NCBI RefSeq assembly: GCF_901709675.1 | Contig: NC_051096.1 | Coordinates: 3,935,001-3,999,000 of the forward strand | DNA length: 64,000 nt | Direction of reading: 5' to 3' | Origin: Syngnathus acus | Lineage: Eukaryota > Chordata > Actinopteri > Syngnathiformes > Syngnathidae | In this document: positions 34,505 through 47,600 of the stretch, piece after piece | Layout: every line of letters begins with the position of its first letter | How positions within the stretch are numbered: the first letter of the stretch is position 1 | Position numbers and translations under genes: made by a program | The notes under the pieces: generated by a model | Told to the model about the DNA's origin: nothing | Seen by the model: only the letters and a program-made list of their open reading frames with translations | Database searches by the model: none

Positions 34505-37500
34505 GGTAAACAAAGATCAGGATGATTGGAGAATACAAGCAGGAAGAAGCATTTTTTGGTATTAATAAATCAATTCATTACTCCTCGAAATGATTTATTC
34601 TCATTCCCACTGATGCTTCCAACGTGATTGCGGCGCCGGCATTTATTTGCAATGCACGCTCGTCACCAGTCAGATTAGTGTTTAATAGAGTTGATAAACA
34701 GAAGCCACCTCATCAATGTGTTTTGTTTTGATCATCAGGTAGCGGCAAAATGATGTTAATTACCAACAAATTGTAAATGAAATGGAATGAAACGGCGTGT
34801 TGACTTGTTGCCAGGATTCCGGGGGAGAAAAAGGACAAAATGATGGAACATCTGTCTGCTTGTTTTTGCCACACAAATGTGTTGTGCTGACATTAATTCT
34901 GGGCTGACATTTGGCCTCATTTTTCTGCATTTAGCGAGGGAACAGAGAGAAAACAGTGGCAGAGGAAGTTATCGCTTAAGCTTGCTTCGGAATGACCTCA
35001 CACATCGTCTTTAATCGGTTACGGCCAAGGCTCGCCAACACAAAAATCATCTTGTTGTACCAAGACTAGGCAATTTGTAGTATTTGCTAATCCAAAGCAA
35101 AAAGTAGCAACCTGGAATGGTGACATCATTACACCAATGTCTAGCGATTTGATCATTGAGGCCCCGATCCAGGTTTTGGTAATCTATTTATGATTGGGTT
35201 ACGGCTTGCTGGTAAGGATGACTGGCTAGTCCGCCATCTGTGGACACCCTCGGCTCCCTGTTTGGATGTTCAAACATGTCACTGATGTTGGGCTTCAGCC
35301 AACCAGATAAGCCAAACAGCAGCTGAGGAGCAAAGACATCTGTCTCCCAACATCCCCGTGTTGCTCAGAACATAGTTTGTTTGGGCTGCTGCCTGGAAAC
35401 TAAATGCTACGTTCCACGTAACATATGGAGCAAAAACACATAACATTTTTCTCAGATTTTTTTTTTTAAGAGCTTTATCTGTCATATTGTTTCAATAATA
35501 ATAAAAACTTTCCCATTAAGTAAGTGTGCTGAGAATTTTCAGTCTATATTTGTTGTTATGAAATCGGACGGCATACCGCCGGCTGCCTGCTAGTCATCTT
35601 CCCTTTCCCGCAATTTTATTGTGCGAGAAACTTGGCTGACTATGTGCATTAAATCGGTTGGACGCTATACCTCCTGCCAGCTTGCCTTTTTGTTTACCTG
35701 CGTTTACCCGAGGCTCACTGGTTCTCTCCCTTTGAGTTACCATGCTAACATTTTACGTCTTTTCAAATTAAATTTGGCCGGTAAACAACACTTTTACAGA
35801 GATTAATAATTGAGTAGAGCTCAGAAAGCGTAGTTGATAAATCCCAAACAATTGAAATTCACTTGCTGGTGGAATTCACGGTGGTAAAAATAGGGAATGA
35901 GAAATGAAGCGGATTCTTTTTTTTTCCAAATTTGGCAGAGTAGGGACCAGTATTTGGGAGGACTTCACAAGCCATAGCCCATTTGTGGTCAGCGTGCATC
36001 TGTGTCTGTTTGCTGAGAGGAAACTAAACACACAAGAGAAGATTTAAATAGTCAAACTTCTCTTGTCTGTGCTCCTCGAGGATGGGATGGCAGCTGCTGC
36101 CAATCCAAGCTTCCAGGTCAGCAAACATCTGGATGTCCCAGACCTCTGCTGTCTGGAAAAACGTTGGCAAGTGCAAAAGACAAACTGGCAGAGAGTGAAG
36201 ACTTGCATAATTCAAACTGTCATCACTGTGGCTGCTCTTGGATGACTTGAATTGCCTAAATTTGGGCCTATTGCCACTTGAAAAAAGAAAATCATAATTT
36301 TTATCATTAAAGTTATTTATATTAATACAAACTTATTTTTATTTATTTTTTCTATGGCATGGCTATGCTTCCAGCAAGCCAAATGTTTCACTGCGTCCCC
36401 TCATGCTCTGCCACCTGCATCTCAATGTGTGTTTGTTTTCATACTTTGCTTTGTTTTCTTTCATTGTTTGTTCGTTAGATCCTTTGTTAATCCCGCGAGT
36501 CTTGTTCTTCATGTCTCTACCGTTTATGATAATCCCGCAGTCATGTTTGGATGGATAAATCTGCTGTCCCTAATGTTTCCCCCTACTTTTAAGTTTACCT
36601 TCCCTGGTAGCAATTTTTTTTTTTTTTCTAGGGGGCTTTTAATTCCCAGTCCACTAAGGATGATGATGACTAACTTCACCCCGCTCCCAACTGGCTTTGG
36701 CGACCCAAAAAAAAAAACATATATACTTAAGTAAATATATTCATGGAACAGAAAACGGCTAATTCGACATTCTGTTGTCTAAAAAGGTATTCTTAATTTG
36801 CACCACTCAGTAACCTTTAAAGAATAATTCTCACACTAATGCATTGAAAAAGGCACATTCGGAATAATGTAATTTCTCTTCCTGCTGAAAATTGAATATT
36901 ATGTTAGTCAAATATACCACAGAGCTTTTTTCATATAGCCGGTGGGTTATTTTTGTCTCATCAAAGCATCCACTCAGCCTAAGATTTAAGATCAAAAGGT
37001 TAGCAAAAGACCTTAACTTGCTCATTGCGCGGATATTAAAAGGATTAAATGCATTTACACCCCCTATGACCTCAGTGCAAAGATGCCTCCATTAATCCTT
37101 TTCCCCCCCCTTCGAGTCAGTGTAATTTGAATTCAAAAGACGTCCTCATTTTGAAAACACCAGCCAGCCAATCTACCACCCACTGTGTGTGATGACTGAC
37201 TTGAAATCATGAACAGACACTTTAAAGAAGTCAACCCCAAAATTATCTGTACAATAATAAGTTGGATGTGCGCCCATTAGTCGAAACACAACATTATGAT
37301 TAATATTGAATTTGAGGAATTAGGCAAGAAACTGAATTTTGTCACTTGTTGTCGACTGAAAATGACATCACAGGTCACAACCAATCACGGCTCAGCTTCA
37401 GAAAACCCCGTGACACCGATGATCTGCGCCGGCCGGTATTTATTGATGTTGCTGGAAGGCCATCGTTAAGCCGCTTTGCGATAATGTCGCCTTGACGGCA

Positions 37501-38865
37501 AGGCTTGATGATGGAGTGCTTGTAGAGGCAGATAAGCCAGTGTTGCACATGAGTGCTTCATTTATGATAAAGTAGAGCAGGCAATTACATTAGAAGCGCA
37601 ACGTGAGTGATCATCTTTCCTTTTCTCTTTCCATCGCACTTTGTCAACCATCTCACACTTTTCAGGGCCTCGTGTGCTAAATGCAGCAAGTCGTCTCTCA
37701 AATCTTATCAGGCAAGAAGTCAAGGACGAGAACTTTTTGTTCTGTCCACCGTTTATATTCTATAATAATGCCTCGCATGCTTGGCTTCGCACGGGAGAAG
37801 CTCGATTTATGGCGGCAGGGTTAGTCAGCCACGGCACACGCATACAACGCCGCACTGACGAGAGGATCGTCTCTTTCTTTATCGGTGTCCGTGATTTAGT
37901 GGAAGTAATTGACTGGAAATTGATTTTTTGCAGGTGGAGATACTTTATGAGCCGTGTGTTGGTTAACTGGGCAGCATTTTAGGAGCATTGGAATGAAGGT
38001 AAGAAGGGTCAAGGGACGAGAATCTGATTTCATGGCAAACCATCCTCCATGTTGTATTCCGCAACCAAAAGTTGTCTGTGAAACTTCAAAAGCAAATATC
38101 AGAGCTTTCAGCAAGCAATGCAAGCGAAATAATGAAAGGCTTTAGCAGATGCCAAAGACCTCGACTTGTCAGCTCAAGACATTCCCCAGCTCATTAAACA
38201 GCAACAAATGGGGTTATAATTATAGTTGTAAAAGCCACATTGATTATGTGTCAGAACAAGAGCAACTCCCAGCTGGACACTGCGGCTTTGTGTTACCATG
38301 TCACAGACTGCAGAAAAAAAATCTTTAGTAAGTTTCAAGTAAGTTCTTGTCGAATTAAATTGAGCAGGGCAACCAATTTTGTAGCACCCCCTAGAGGCCA
38401 GGATGTCTTTTGTATTTGCCTACACTATATCGGGAAGTCGGTCATAAGACACAATAGCGATGGTGTACAAACAAACATTGATGAATGATGGCAGAAGGCT
38501 CCCTCGCGACACAAAGACACCTGTGCGATACTAAGCGACGTCGAACCCCCCTCTGGGAAGAGACCTGTGAGAGCTGCCATTTTCTGCACCACTACCTGTC
38601 ACCTGGATCATGCACGAGGAATGAAATGAGCACATCGACCTCTGCTCTCGACCGCCACTCAGTTTCCCTCCACCTCCGCCTTTTGTGTGTGTGTGCTTCT
38701 TCTTCTACTTTTCATTCCCAGCCGTGTCAAGTCAGCGAGCTGCAGTAATTCAGCACCCCAGAGACAAGCTCACTTTGCCAGTGTAGACGGCAAATTTTTC
38801 CCCATATAAACTCCTCTAAGAGTGTCCAGAATAGGGAATAAAACCAGAATTTTGCATTGCCGTAT
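34505..38865. other. Long non-coding stretch, no gene recognised
   Basis: No convincing gene is present. Possible splice signals around 37934-37998 (GCAG before, GTAAGA after) enclose a block with stops in all three frames. A plus-strand ORF of 126 codons at 36354-36734 is hydrophobic and T-rich. T or A runs occur near 35457, 36616 and 36708. Confidence 0.5.
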
Positions 38866-38870
38866 GTATA

Positions 38871-39060
38871 CAGCGGTACTGGTAATTCAATTTATACGTA
38901 CGGTATATTAAATCAGTTGTCCCCATTGAAATAAATTGAAACGGCATTGATTCGTGCCAGCCACCCAAAAAACTCTTTTTTTTGTTATTAGTATCAAATA
39001 AGTGTTACATAGGAATTGACTTTTTTGGTTTGAGAACATTTTAAAGGGAGTACTTTTCAA
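38871..39060 (-). mobile_element. Mariner-type MITE fragment 2
   Basis: Starts CAGCGGTACTGG immediately after TA (38869-38870), as expected for a TA-duplicating mariner-type end. It then carries the reverse complement of the landmarks seen at 34396: CCCCATTGAAATAAATTGAA and GATTCGTGCCAGCC. The right boundary is uncertain. The sequence is diverged and non-coding. Confidence 0.5.
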
Positions 39061-39061
39061 A

Positions 39062-42000
39062 AATTCATTCTGCCGTTCCAAAAAATAGATTCAACACTCC
39101 ATGTTCTTCTCAGCAGTCTCTTCATCATCACCTCTGAATCATTACTTGGCCTGCTGCTCTTCATAACTACTCGTTTGGCACCTCTTGGTTTATTTCTACA
39201 TCTGTCTGTCGATCTTTCATGTTTTATTCGATTAAATCCAGACTTTCTACAAATCTCCAAATGTCAAAAAGGAAAGGAAACATACAAATTTCCATTAAAA
39301 GTCAGGACTGAGAACTTATATGCAGTAAAAGCACTTTTGGGCTGTCTTGTGTAAGTGGGTAATAATATTAGATGACATCTTAATCACGATGAAAGACGAA
39401 AACGCCTCTGTAAGACTTTGTGATTTATTTGCAAAGAAAACGGGACGTGCGAGTCGTAAAGTGGACTTCTGTTATAAAGTGCCATTGTGAAATGACACTT
39501 TGATATTGTCGCTTTTACGAGGATGCCCTTTCTTTGGGGATTGTAAGAGAATGTAAACTTTTGAATTTAACATCTGGGTGATGGAGAAAAACGATAGAAC
39601 GTCAAAAAGAGCAGATGGAGACAAATTAGCATGTAAACAAAAAAAAAAACAAGTATAAAATTTGAATAAATATTGAATTTTGTGAGTCAGTGAATGAACA
39701 AATTGAAACACTTTTCCAAATGAAAAATATGGAAAACAACCAACCCCTATTTTTTTTTTTTTTTTAGGAGCATAAAGAATATTAAAAGAATGTACAAAGC
39801 AGAGCTGGAATAAATTCATCTAAATTCCCCTGAGATAATTATTCAGAAATATTGAACTTCTCATTTGTCGATTGGCCTCCGCCAGCTTTTGAGATGAAAA
39901 CTTCTTCACCCAAACATAGTCAGAGGATTCCACTAGCAGAGTTACAAAATTAAAAGGGCAAATAAATAACTTAATGATATGGGAGAAAATAGATTTTTCT
40001 TCTGTGAGTCTTCTTCAAAGGAAGACAAGAAAAAAATCTTTTCAGGAAAAAAAACAAACTAATTTTGTCCATAGCTTCTCTTCCATTTTTTTTTCAAATT
40101 AACCTTTAACTCTCATGCAACACTTAATACTTCCAATTTTAAGCACCCTTTCAACGGTTGGCTAAATAATCAATAGTCATTTGGCCACTTGGGCACATTT
40201 TTCCAGCACAAGTGTCCTTTCCATCTGTTGATGAGCCATGATCACTACAGATTTCCAGCAGAGTGGCTAGATTCTACTTATCTGGTTGTATGACTTTGAC
40301 CTTTAACCCAGACATACTAAAGGCGCTTTAAAGGCCCTCGTGGGCATCAGCACACATGCATTCAATATTAATGACAAATTCCCTTTCAACAGGTGTATGT
40401 ATTCTTAAAATGAGGAGTGGGAGGTCATGTGACCTTTGCTTTGCACATTTTAGCTGCCCTCTCTTTCTTGTATCCGACAGCATTTCTGTCACCCGCCATG
40501 GGTGGCAATGTGTGTTATTAAAAGCATGGGAGCTTTGGTAAAGGGATCAGTACTAAAATACGTCAGGCCGGTCATGAATTAGCCAGTGTGTGTTTGGCCT
40601 TTTCCAAAAGGGTGACTGGGTTTTTGAAGAGCGTGCATAACACGACGACAGGGTGAGAGTGAGGCGGGTGGGGTGGGGGGGCGTCCCTTGTATGTATGTA
40701 GCATTCACGCTGAGGTGAACATGTTTGGATGCGACATATGCAATAGCGCGAGGACAAATTTGGCACGGCGATCCACACCGGGTGTCACATCATCTGTAAT
40801 AAAGCAAGGATGAAAGATTACTCAGTTCTGTCTCGCTACCCAGAGGAAAACTATGTGTATTAATATCCGCAGAATGGATTTCAGAAAGCTGAGTCTCACA
40901 TTGGCTTATCTGTAACGCCTGCACATACATATTCATTTATATTTTTACATTTTAATTTTATTTAATTATTATTATTTATTTTTACTAATTTATTATTTTT
41001 ATATATTATTTTATTTTATTTTGAATTTTTATTAATTTATTATTATATTTTATTGTTATTATTTAGAGTGGCTAACAAATCCTTGTGGTACGACAACAAC
41101 AACTCTATTTTTATTCTATAAAACACCCAAACCAGTTGACAGGGATTATTCTGCAAAATAAATGACATCCATGAACCAGCGAGCTAAACAGTGAAGCATG
41201 AACAATTCCCGCAGCGACTGACACCAAAGACAACACAGAGACATGTTGAGCTCATGAATTCCTCAACATAAATTGTACGATTATCCTGACATTGATAGAC
41301 GTGTGTATGTCAGTTATATTAATGAGTGTATCCAAAAGACGGCGATAAATTGCCAAGACGGGGAGATACAGGGGAAGCTTGTCGACGAAAAGGCTTCGGC
41401 GCAGCATCGCCACAGAAAACAATAATTACATGCCTGAGCCATTTGTGCATGTGCTGCCAGGCGGTGCTGCTTGCCGCAATGCTATTTAATTAATTCCAGC
41501 AAATCAAATCGATGTCAATGTTTTGTGTCGCAATCGGATTTGGGACATCATACTGTGAGACAATATCCAATCTTGTTTGTTTTTCCCCTGGCAAACGAAT
41601 AAGCCCTTAAGTATGTTCGTGGAGGCTGACGACATAAATTTAGGATATCCAAAAAAACGGATTAACACTCAGTTATTGCGTTTTTGTGTACATTCATCTG
41701 AAATGGGGTCATTTGAGACTCTATAGTGTCATTCTGCAATATTTTATCACTGCAAAGTAAATCAATGACACATTTTCCTGATTTATCTGACCGCAAGATA
41801 TTTATGAACTTGTCATTTGCCAAGAAGAAGAAGAGATTTATTACCACTGCATGTCTCCATAATGATCTTGCTTATTTGGGGGCAATTCATCCAATACAGA
41901 AGAATAATTAAAACAAAAAAAAAAAGGCCGATCTGCTTAATGATGTAGTAATGAGCATGCAAATCAGCCAGTATGTTCAAATTTGAGTCTTTGTATCATA
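39062..42000. other. Non-coding stretch with an AT-rich tract
   Basis: No gene is recognised. Contains an extended low-complexity T/A tract at 40930-41065, a T run near 39750 and a G run near 40674. ORFs near 39472-39819 (minus) depend on poly-T/A. Confidence 0.55.
40930..41065. repeat. ATT/ATTTT low-complexity tract
   Basis: About 135 bp composed almost only of T and A in TTTAT, ATT and ATTTT units, without a fixed period. Confidence 0.85.
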
Positions 42001-43420
42001 AATGACAATATGACATCCAGACATATCGCTGAACAGAAACACTCAAAAACACCGGGCGCAGTGGGATCAATCGAATTTCCCTCGATTAGCTGCTTAATTG
42101 AGCCCGCGACGGATGCCATTTGTGGTCAAACGAGGAATTACCACAGAGAGGACCCACTTAGCCCAATTAAAAGGCAGGAAATCAATAACAGTAAGCTTGT
42201 CCCTGATCAATAAATGAGGGCAATTTGAGGTCATACTAGAGTATTTAATTGTTCGTAATATCTCAAAGTAGCGTGGGGATGGATTGGCTTGGTTTAAACA
42301 AGGTTAACCAAAATTATAGAGGAGATCCCGCATAGACATATAATGGGGATTTTTTTTAAATAAGTTCGGAAGGGCAATCCACGCCTCAACGGAGTTTAAA
42401 GTTGCATACCGATGCTTTTACAAGCGGAGCGAAGGTCTCGGCAATGAGATGAAAATCCTGCTTCATAAAAAAACAAAAAAAAACAAGCAACTGATAACCC
42501 CCCTTTCCAATTTTTGAGAGTCTCTAAGTATGAATCGTTGTTCAATTGGATAACGTGCTGAGTATTAAATTGAAGCACATGCTAAGAGGAGCTTTGAAAA
42601 ATTTGAAATGAAAAGGAGTTTAGTGGTTAACTGATATTAAGGACTGTGAAGACAATTTTTTTTTTTTTCCAAATCTCATTTGCAACTACACACCCAAACC
42701 GTTCGCCAACAACTTTAACTAAAAACAAGATTACAACACGTTGATTCCTGCAACCCAATAAAAACTGAATTAGGACTTAACACTTCCTAATAATGTTTGT
42801 ATTTATTTTCGTGCCTACTACAATGACAGTGACTGAAGAAGTGTGTTAAAAAATGTAAATAGCGCCAAACCGACTCGGAATATGTAATTGCTCCATCACC
42901 CACAGGTATTTGCTTTTTGCATATCAATAATTCTTTCCAATGCAATAACAATGCAAAGCTGCAAACTACTTCTCACCAGATGACAACTATATAATATTAT
43001 AATAATCCCTCAAGAGAAAATTCTACTTAGATTTACATTTTCCTCAAGGGGAAATGTGAGTGAATTGGATTTCCCCCGTGGGGGATTATAATCAGGATAA
43101 ATACAATGTCTTCAAGTACGTGTAGGAGTGTCACTTTAGTAGATGTACTCTAATATTTGTTCAGTGTTTAACGAGGAGTTACATGAAAGGCTGGTGTGCC
43201 ATGAGGGATCATTAAATGTGGCGTTATCCGATTTTACTTGTAGTAAATGGTCCAAAAATTAACATCTCTGTGTGTGTGTCTTTATTCAATGAATTGAAGT
43301 ACTGTACTTTGTGACCTGACTTTTTCTTTTTCTACATAAAAGCCATACATGGCCAAAGGAGGAAAAACTAGGAAGACAATTTAGCTCATGCTAAACGCTT
43401 AATTCTGTATTTGAGCAGAC
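42001..43420. other. Non-coding stretch, no gene recognised
   Basis: A moderately CpG-containing block lies at 42040-42210, and A/T runs lie near 42470 and 42656. No ORF above 80 codons. No repeat family identified. Confidence 0.5.
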
Positions 43421-43422
43421 AA

Positions 43423-43602
43423 TGTGGAACCGATTAATTCCATTTCTATTCCTTTCAATGGGGGAAGATGATTTGAGATACAAGGTTATCGTATTCTGTA
43501 AGGATGTCAAAACGAAGCTGAATGAAGCTTGATTTGGGTTTTATAAACTAAATAAAATACAGCGAACGGAACAAAGTAATCTCGTATTTCAAGGCCCTAC
43601 TG
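43423..43602 (+). mobile_element. Mariner-type MITE fragment 3
   Basis: The left part has GTGGAACCGATTAATTCCAT, CCTTTCAATGGGGGAAG and TTTGAGATACAAGG, the same landmarks as at 34396. The right part ends CGGAACAAAGTAATCTCGTA and then TTTCAAGGCCCTACTG. The latter resembles the other inverted end (CTCGTATGTCGAGGTACCACTG type). This is the most complete of the three copies, but the left terminus is not clear. Confidence 0.55.
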
Positions 43603-43604
43603 GA

Positions 43605-45459
43605 TGTTATCTACGTTGCAGTGTGTCATTGAAAAGCCTAATGGCCTTGCCGCTGATCCTTCCTTTCTGCCTCACACACAAATAGCATGCATCAAATATT
43701 TACAATATGACCAAGTGTCAGAAATATGGAGAAAATACAAATCGCGCCGCAAAGTCATTTCAAATATGTGAAAGGGAATGAAGAAAAAGAATAGAGTCAG
43801 AGGGGTCCTATGCATCAGCGCCTTTAATATTGTGAGGCTATCCGCATGTATCGAAGCATGGCCTCTGATCATGATCAGGATCATCTCTCTGGATGTGAAG
43901 CCTTCTTCTCCTCCCCGTGCTCTTTCATCCATACGGAATGTGAATTGTCTCCAAACCAAAATGCAGGCAGCTCATTTTTCAAAAGCTGCTCTCCCTTTCG
44001 TGCAAAGTTTCAAGGGAATGCTCCCCTCACGCGTGGACCACATTATATGACGCCCTTAATCCAATTTGGTTCCAAAGTACATTTCTTTGCGTGGTCTTTT
44101 TAATAGCATGTGTGTCGTGTGATAGTTCCGCTTGAACTCGTGTACACGCATAACCAAATTTGCATGTGCAAATGTGTCGGAGTATGTTGTGTCTCTGCAA
44201 TGATGACTTTTAGCTGCTTGCTCTCTCGGGATTTTTTGATGCGCTTTGCCTTCTCAGCATGGTTGAGTTCACACTCCCAGCATTGGTCCAGTGTAAATGC
44301 AACTTGAACATGAAGTCACTTTGGGATTGATGAGCAAAAATGAGTTCTTATTGACGACGGGATGCAGCCGTACCGGGCCGATTAAGAGCTAACAACAAAC
44401 CAATCAAATTGTTTTCAAGCGAGGACTCAATTAAATTTGACCTTTGTTGTGATTAGAGGAAGCGTTGAAGAACATTCCGGGCTTGTTAATCCAGGGTCAT
44501 GTTAGCCTGCCTTATTATTTTCATTTATTATCATTAATGGACTTCCCTTGGAGCTCCCTCAAGCTTTTTTTTTGAGAACGTAAAAGTGACATTAAATTAT
44601 TTTAAATCCACCAAAGTACTTTTTGACACCCCGAGTCTAAAATGTGAAATAATAGCACTAATTAAAAATATTTGCTCATTCCACAAGGTTTTGTCCTTGC
44701 TTGGAATGAAAAGATTCGGAATGTTACAACCTGTTCAAATTGATTTTGTACCGGTTTAAGGTTTCACCAAAGCTTCTTACCCTCAGAGGAGATAAATCTT
44801 ATCAGAATGGCTGTTTTTTTTTCGTTGCGGATTAGCGACTCATTCGTATTCCGTGTTTCTGCCGTGTGGTGTAAGGTGTACTTTTATAGCACACACCCTT
44901 GTCTTGTATAACACTAACTGTATTTGATCTGTTCTAAAAAAATAAATAAAATACATATTCTATTCATTCTTGCCTATCTCTTTGAAAAGTGAGGCGCTTT
45001 TTCCATATTGTGAGTATCCCCCTGCCCTTGTCTCGTTTCACTGTAATCATTTTCTTGCCAGAGCGTAAACCATCCTTTAGCCAAATCGCTATTTCTGTTT
45101 TCTGCATTTTCCTTCAGGTGTGGGCGCTTTCCTATGAAATGAGAGAACCTTAATAGATAAAAAGCAAAAACAAAAATATGGTAGTTCCTGTTTGGTTTGG
45201 TGCAATTTAAATCCTAATTTTAATTTAATTTAATTTAATTTTTATCTGAATCACACAATAACAAGTATATGTCATTGGCAGTTTCTTGCCATCCACACTT
45301 TTCAAATAATCCAGGAAATAATTTCACTGGATTATTTTACAATCTAATCATCTGTTGCATAATCTGATTTGTCTGACAATTTGGTTCCAACAGAGATGAA
45401 ACGTGACCCTGAATGTAAGTGTGTGAAAGTTTCTTTTTTTTTTTTTTTTTTTTTTACAG
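43605..45459. other. Non-coding stretch, no gene recognised
   Basis: ORFs of 65-95 codons overlap on both strands at 43672-44307 with no recognisable domain. A (TTTAA)n run lies at 45217-45241, and a 24-base T run lies just before 45456. Confidence 0.5.
45217..45241. repeat. (TTTAA)n microsatellite
   Basis: Five consecutive pentanucleotide units. A similar short run occurs at 59965-59987. Confidence 0.85.
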
Positions 45460-45540
45460 GGAAGGGAAAAAAAGCAAGAAAATGTGTTTTTCAAGATGAA
45501 CTAGAATATGTCAAGCTGAATCCAAAACAAACAAGTACTA
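45460..45540 (+). CDS. Weak candidate 81-bp cassette exon
   Basis: A long uninterrupted T tract ending TTTACAG (acceptor-like, AG at 45458-45459) is followed by 81 open bases and then GTGAGT at 45541, a good donor. Both borders fall after the first base of a codon, so inclusion would keep the frame. The peptide reads GKKARKCVFQDELEYVKLNP and a few more residues. I do not recognise it. It cannot follow the candidate exon at 14708-14919 in the same frame: joining them gives a stop after about 12 codons. The poly-T tract could simply be a low-complexity run, so this is a speculative call. Confidence 0.2.
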
Positions 45541-45544
45541 GTGA

Positions 45545-46975
45545 GTTTAGGGCGGATCATACGAACGAGTAAACCTCAGCTCCAACGCACTTGTAGCATC
45601 CGCAACTTCCAATTAAGTTGTTTTGAACTTCAGTGCTTTGTTTTTCTGTGTGCATTGTTTTATTTTTTCTCTCTCTGTAAAGCCGCAATGCTGAATGTGG
45701 CATCATTAGTGGCATGTCTGTTACAGACTGTTTTCTCTTTTTCACTCATTCCGTCTCTGGCTTTTAAACTCCCTATGCAGCTTTTTTTTTTTTTTTGCTC
45801 ACTTTGCTTTCATCCCAGATCAGAAGAACGCAGTCATATATTTAAAGTCTTTTGAAATAGCACACAAGTAGAGTGACAGTTGAAATGTTTCATGTTAGCT
45901 ATGACTTCTTGATGCTACTTTGTTGTCATTTTTGTCATTTATGATGCATTAGAATTGTCATATTTTCTCACGAGTGAAAATACAAAAACATTTTTATCAC
46001 TTACAATGGTGCATTGAGATGCAAGTGACCTGGCCCCAATTTTTTTTTTTATTATTATTTTTTTTTTACTATGACTATATATATTACTGCCGTACTGAGA
46101 AAAGGGAGGAGCTGAGTCTTCAGTAAAGCATTTCTGTATATATGACTTATCCAGCGGCTAACTCCTTTTAATTCTACTCAGCTTTCAAAATACATTCCAG
46201 CCCAAACACGAATCAATGCCTAAGGTCGGGTCTGATGATTTTGCGACATGTGTTAATGTGAATGAAAGGTTTGCATCTTACCTCAGGAAACGCATACCTG
46301 CCCAGCCTGTGGTTCATCCTCATGTATTTTTCAAAGCGAACGGGATGGAGCCCTCTATTATTGATGGCTGACTGCTCGGCTATCTGTCCACCGCTCGTGT
46401 CACCCCGTTTTGAGCAGTTTAAGTTACACAGAGTGAATGAGATGGTTTTCAAGGGAATCAACCTCTTGCATGGACATAGAATAAGGAATTCCCTTCGGGA
46501 GACAGAAACATAGCTTTAAAATAGTGAATTGCAAAGTAGTTTTAAATGATTCCAATAATAATGAAAATAATAATACCCTTTAAATAATATCTGACACGGA
46601 TATGCTGTTTTACAATGCGTGAATATTAAATTCGAATGTAGTAAAATATGTAAAAGCCCCCGGGGTCAAACCGTTGCTTTGAATGCTAAGTCGCTGACCT
46701 CCCGAAATAATGCAAGAATGGACCAGGCAGCTAGCAGTAGCTTAGCGACCAGTATGGCGAGGCCTCCGAGTACCCACTTCACTTTTTAAAAAAAAAAAAT
46801 AAAAAAAAAAAATAAAAAAAGCGTGTTTGTGTATAAGCTTAGCAAGCAGTGATCCATGTAAAGTATTTAGAGGGAGAAATAACATGCAATTTAATTCTTA
46901 CTACAGTAAAGTAAAAAAAAAAAAGACAACACGTGTTGTGGGAGATTATAAAAAATTGCAGTTGAATTAGATCAG
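45545..46975. other. Non-coding stretch, no gene recognised
   Basis: The 104-codon plus-strand ORF at 45541-45855 is hydrophobic and T-driven. A-rich low complexity occurs at 46788-46820 and T runs near 45783 and 46045. Nothing else is recognised. Confidence 0.5.
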
Positions 46976-46976
46976 T

Positions 46977-46977
<1 letters not shown>

Positions 46978-47010
<33 letters not shown>
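46978..47010. repeat. (CA)n microsatellite
   Basis: Sixteen perfect CA units, long enough to be polymorphic in populations. Confidence 0.95.
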
Positions 47011-47013
<3 letters not shown>

Positions 47014-47359
47014 AAAATCATGCCTCAGTACTTGTAGCATCTGTGTTCATGTCTGCCCACACACCGCCTGCACACACACCTGTGGTCGCCAAGGAAACAA
47101 ACTCCCACCCCATCCTTATTTTTCAGAATCCAAGTAACTCCTCTCTCCCACTGACACAAATTCAGCCCTCCATCCTCATGTCTCCTGAGGCTCACGGGAC
47201 CTTAAATGGAGGTTTAATGAAATCTCCGGGAACGTCCTGTGGCTGGTTCACTCGGCGTCCCTTTCGCCAGGGGTGGTAGCTCTGTTTGAGCCGCACTTGC
47301 TAATTGCGGAGCCTCCGGATAAGTGATGGGATGGAGAAGGGTGAAGAGATAGAGGCACA

Positions 47360-47600
47360 TGTTATTAAAGGTCACGTGAAATACTCGCGGCCCATTGCAA
47401 ACAATTCTCTCGCCGATTAAAATTCAAATTGTTCAAATCTAATTAATTCATTTTAAATGTGCACATTGTTGATTATTGAGGTCAGATTAATTGGAATATT
47501 CTTGAGCTGCTGGAGATTATCAATGTGTATGCAAATCCTTATGAATACATCAACAGGCTGCAAGTTAATCTTTTTAAAACTCCTATTTTAGCCGATCTAG
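47360..47600. promoter_or_regulatory. Candidate regulatory block with POU, SOX and homeodomain motifs
   Basis: This AT-rich but non-repetitive stretch contains a perfect octamer ATGCAAAT at 47529-47536, a SOX-type CATTGTT at 47464-47470 and a TAATTAATT homeodomain core near 47440. Several GATTA and TCAAAT words are nearby. Such clusters are typical of developmental enhancers in vertebrates, but each motif is short and expected by chance in AT-rich DNA. No conservation data are available, so the call is inference. Confidence 0.25.

Noticed and set aside
36354-36734. 126-codon hydrophobic plus-strand ORF as a membrane protein
   Set aside because: The hydrophobicity comes from T-rich DNA, including a long T run. 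No start context, splice sites or homologous motif are visible.
37934-37998. Possible exon between GCAG and GTAAGA signals
   Set aside because: All three frames contain stops, so it is not a coding exon. A non-coding exon cannot be supported without transcripts.
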